Assembly: GCA_964537685.1 (NCBI GenBank)
Contig: CAZICM010000074.1
Span: forward strand, 1 to 42,760
DNA: 42,760 nucleotides
From: CAZICM01 sp964537685
GTDB lineage: Bacteria > Myxococcota_A > Polyangia > Polyangiales > Polyangiaceae
Direction of reading: 5' to 3'
Part shown: positions 41,739-42,760 of the stretch, piece by piece
Numbering within the stretch: position 1 is the stretch's first letter
Layout of the letters: every line of letters starts with the position of its first letter
Made by a program: the position numbers and the translations under genes
The notes under the pieces: generated by a model
Told to the model about the DNA's origin: nothing
The model's database searches: none
What the model saw: only the letters and a program-made list of their open reading frames with translations

Positions 41739-42760
41739 TTACTTTTCCATAATAATAAACTGAACCCGGCGATTCCTCGCTTTGTTGGCCGCGGTGATAT
41801 TCGGCGCAATGGGCCGGTCTTGGCCATAACCCTTGGCTGTAAGTCTCGCCTCGGCGATACCCGCGCCGATTAACCATTGCCGCACCGCCTTGGCCCGGTT
41901 GTCGCTGAGCACCGCATTGCCTTCGCGGGTCCCCGAATTGTCGGTATGACCCTGGATCTCCACCTTACGGATATCGGGATTCCGATTGATTACGTCGGCA
42001 ATTTCTTCGAGCAGGGAATTGGAATCGCCCATGATCTTCGCCGAGCCGGTCTCAAAATGAATTTGACGGCTGATTTTAATTTCATTGCCTTGAACGCGAA
42101 CGGCCGGATTCTTGGGCCTCTTGTTCAATTGAAGAATGGGCTTGGCCTCTTCATTGGCGCGCACTTCGGTTGAATTGGCATGAACCATAAATCCGCCGGC
42201 TTCGACGCGGAAATTCACGGTTCCAGGCTGAAGATCGGCAAAGCGGAAGATGCCATTGCCATCGCTGGTAACGGTGATGTCTTTGCCCGAGGCATCGGTC
42301 ATTTTGACGGTAGCGCCCGAGACGGTGGAACCGCTTTCGGCATCTTTGACGGTGCCGGTGATTGTGCCGAGGCGGGGGAGGGCCTCGAGCGGGCAGTCGA
42401 TATCGACGACGGTCGGGCCTTGGGGCGCCTGGGGAGGCGCCGCGGAGCCGGGTTGGCCAGGCGGTGTTCCAAAGGGGCTGGGCTGGTTTTGAGGTCCACC
42501 AAAGGGGTTGGGTTGTCCGAACCCACCTTGAGGTTGTCCGAACCCACCTTGAGGTTGCCCGAAGCCGCCCTGAGGCTGTCCGAAGCCGCCCTGAGGTTGT
42601 CCGAACCCACCCTGAGGTTGCCCGAAGCCGCCCTGAGGCTGTCCGAAGCCGCCCTGAGGCTGTCCGAAGCCGCCCTGAGGCTGTCCGAACCCACCCTGAG
42701 GTTGCCCGAACCCACCCTGAGGTTGCCCGAACCCACCCTGAGGTTGCCCGAACCCACCCT
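41739..42760 (-). CDS. OmpA-family outer-membrane protein, 5' part beyond the window
   Basis: The reading frame stays open from the stop at 41739 to the window edge, giving the last 339 residues of a longer protein. The visible order is: 11 complete and one partial repeats of GQPQGGF-type heptads, a Pro/Gly-rich linker (SPFGTPPGQPG), a carboxypeptidase-regulatory-like domain (GTVKDAESGSTVSGATVKM, then GNGIFRFADLQPG), and an OmpA C-terminal domain (HFETGSAKI, VEIQGHTDNSG, LSDNRAKAV, GYGQDRP). The last domain binds diaminopimelate in peptidoglycan and ties the outer membrane to the wall. A later internal ATG (42302) gives only a truncated reading and is not the true start. Confidence 0.88.
   Translation of the reverse strand, partial: GGFGQPQGGFGQPQGGFGQPQGGFGQPQGGFGQPQGGFGQPQGGFGQPQGGFGQPQGGFGQPQGGFGQPQGGFGQPQGGFGQPNPFGGPQNQPSPFGTPPGQPGSAAPPQAPQGPTVVDIDCPLEALPRLGTITGTVKDAESGSTVSGATVKMTDASGKDITVTSDGNGIFRFADLQPGTVNFRVEAGGFMVHANSTEVRANEEAKPILQLNKRPKNPAVRVQGNEIKISRQIHFETGSAKIMGDSNSLLEEIADVINRNPDIRKVEIQGHTDNSGTREGNAVLSDNRAKAVRQWLIGAGIAEARLTAKGYGQDRPIAPNITAANKARNRRVQFIIMEK
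42511..42760. repeat. 21-bp tandem repeat encoding a Gly/Gln/Pro heptad stalk
   Basis: Eleven complete 21-bp units and one 19-bp partial one run to the window edge, each of the form GGyTGyCCGAAsCCrCCyTGA on the top strand. Units 3-4 and 6-7 are identical pairs, showing that blocks of units were duplicated. Read on the minus strand they encode a Gln-Gly-Gly-Phe-Gly-Gln-Pro heptad. The repeat number may vary between strains. Confidence 0.95.

Noticed and set aside
41739..42302. A 187-residue OmpA protein starting at the internal ATG 42302
   Set aside because: The frame continues upstream through a carboxypeptidase-regulatory-like domain and heptad repeats to the window edge.
42511..42760. CRISPR array
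   Set aside because: Units are 21 bp with no spacers and stay in one reading frame; they are coding repeats.

Overview
The window looks like chromosomal DNA of a moderately GC-rich, predatory-type Gram-negative bacterium, most likely a member of the Myxococcota (Polyangia-like). This rests on gene content, not on a marker gene: membrane-tethered Ser/Thr kinases, many lipoproteins with Ser/Gly/Pro/Asp-rich linkers after the lipobox, Cys-rich 'CGDG..E.CDDG' modules, an AgmX/PglI-type TonB-like protein, secreted metzincin and M74 peptidases, a CotH-type lipoprotein and a formylglycine-generating-enzyme-like lipoprotein. No rRNA, tRNA, CRISPR array, integrase or transposase was found.

Layout. 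1-161 holds a 124-bp imperfect palindrome. 162-7373 (minus) is a tight operon: DUF58 protein, BatA-like VWA protein, a large two-VWA membrane protein and a PA0069-type radical SAM protein. The MoxR ATPase that normally accompanies DUF58/VWA genes is absent, and a Ser/Thr kinase is divergent from the operon. 9041-13758 is cell-envelope genes: an internally duplicated repeat protein, a TonB-like protein, an M74 murein endopeptidase and a metzincin lipoprotein. 13903-22164 is a long co-directional metabolic run: methyltransferase, fused succinyl-CoA:3-ketoacid CoA-transferase, accD, folC, a frameshifted transglutaminase-like gene, a membrane protein, a phosphoesterase and glmM. 22153-28904 holds a CotH/C-type-lectin lipoprotein, an FGE-like lipoprotein, a DsbA/HCCA-isomerase-like protein, a degenerate kinase, an AMMECR1 protein and a collagen-stalked metallo-beta-lactamase-fold lipoprotein. 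28907-33083 is the accessory-looking part: an apparently orphan Eco57I-type DNA methyltransferase, a 395-bp structured noncoding gap, and a Het-C-like gene that overlaps a Cys-rich lipoprotein gene. 33123-42760 carries a zinc-ribbon protein, a small membrane protein, a HAD 5'-nucleotidase, a Gly-rich lipoprotein, a Ski2-like helicase, a GST, a GT2 glycosyltransferase, a lipoprotein and a 5'-truncated OmpA protein with a 21-bp repeat-encoded stalk.

How the genes work together. accD, folC and glmM give fatty-acid, folate and peptidoglycan precursors, and the CoA-transferase handles ketone-body/acetoacetate carbon. Much of the rest faces the envelope or outside. The best candidate for an undescribed system is the Het-C-like gene with its overlapping lipoprotein gene, which has the architecture expected of a secreted membrane-active toxin with an envelope-anchored immunity partner. 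This is inference and untested. The structured noncoding DNA just upstream adds interest.
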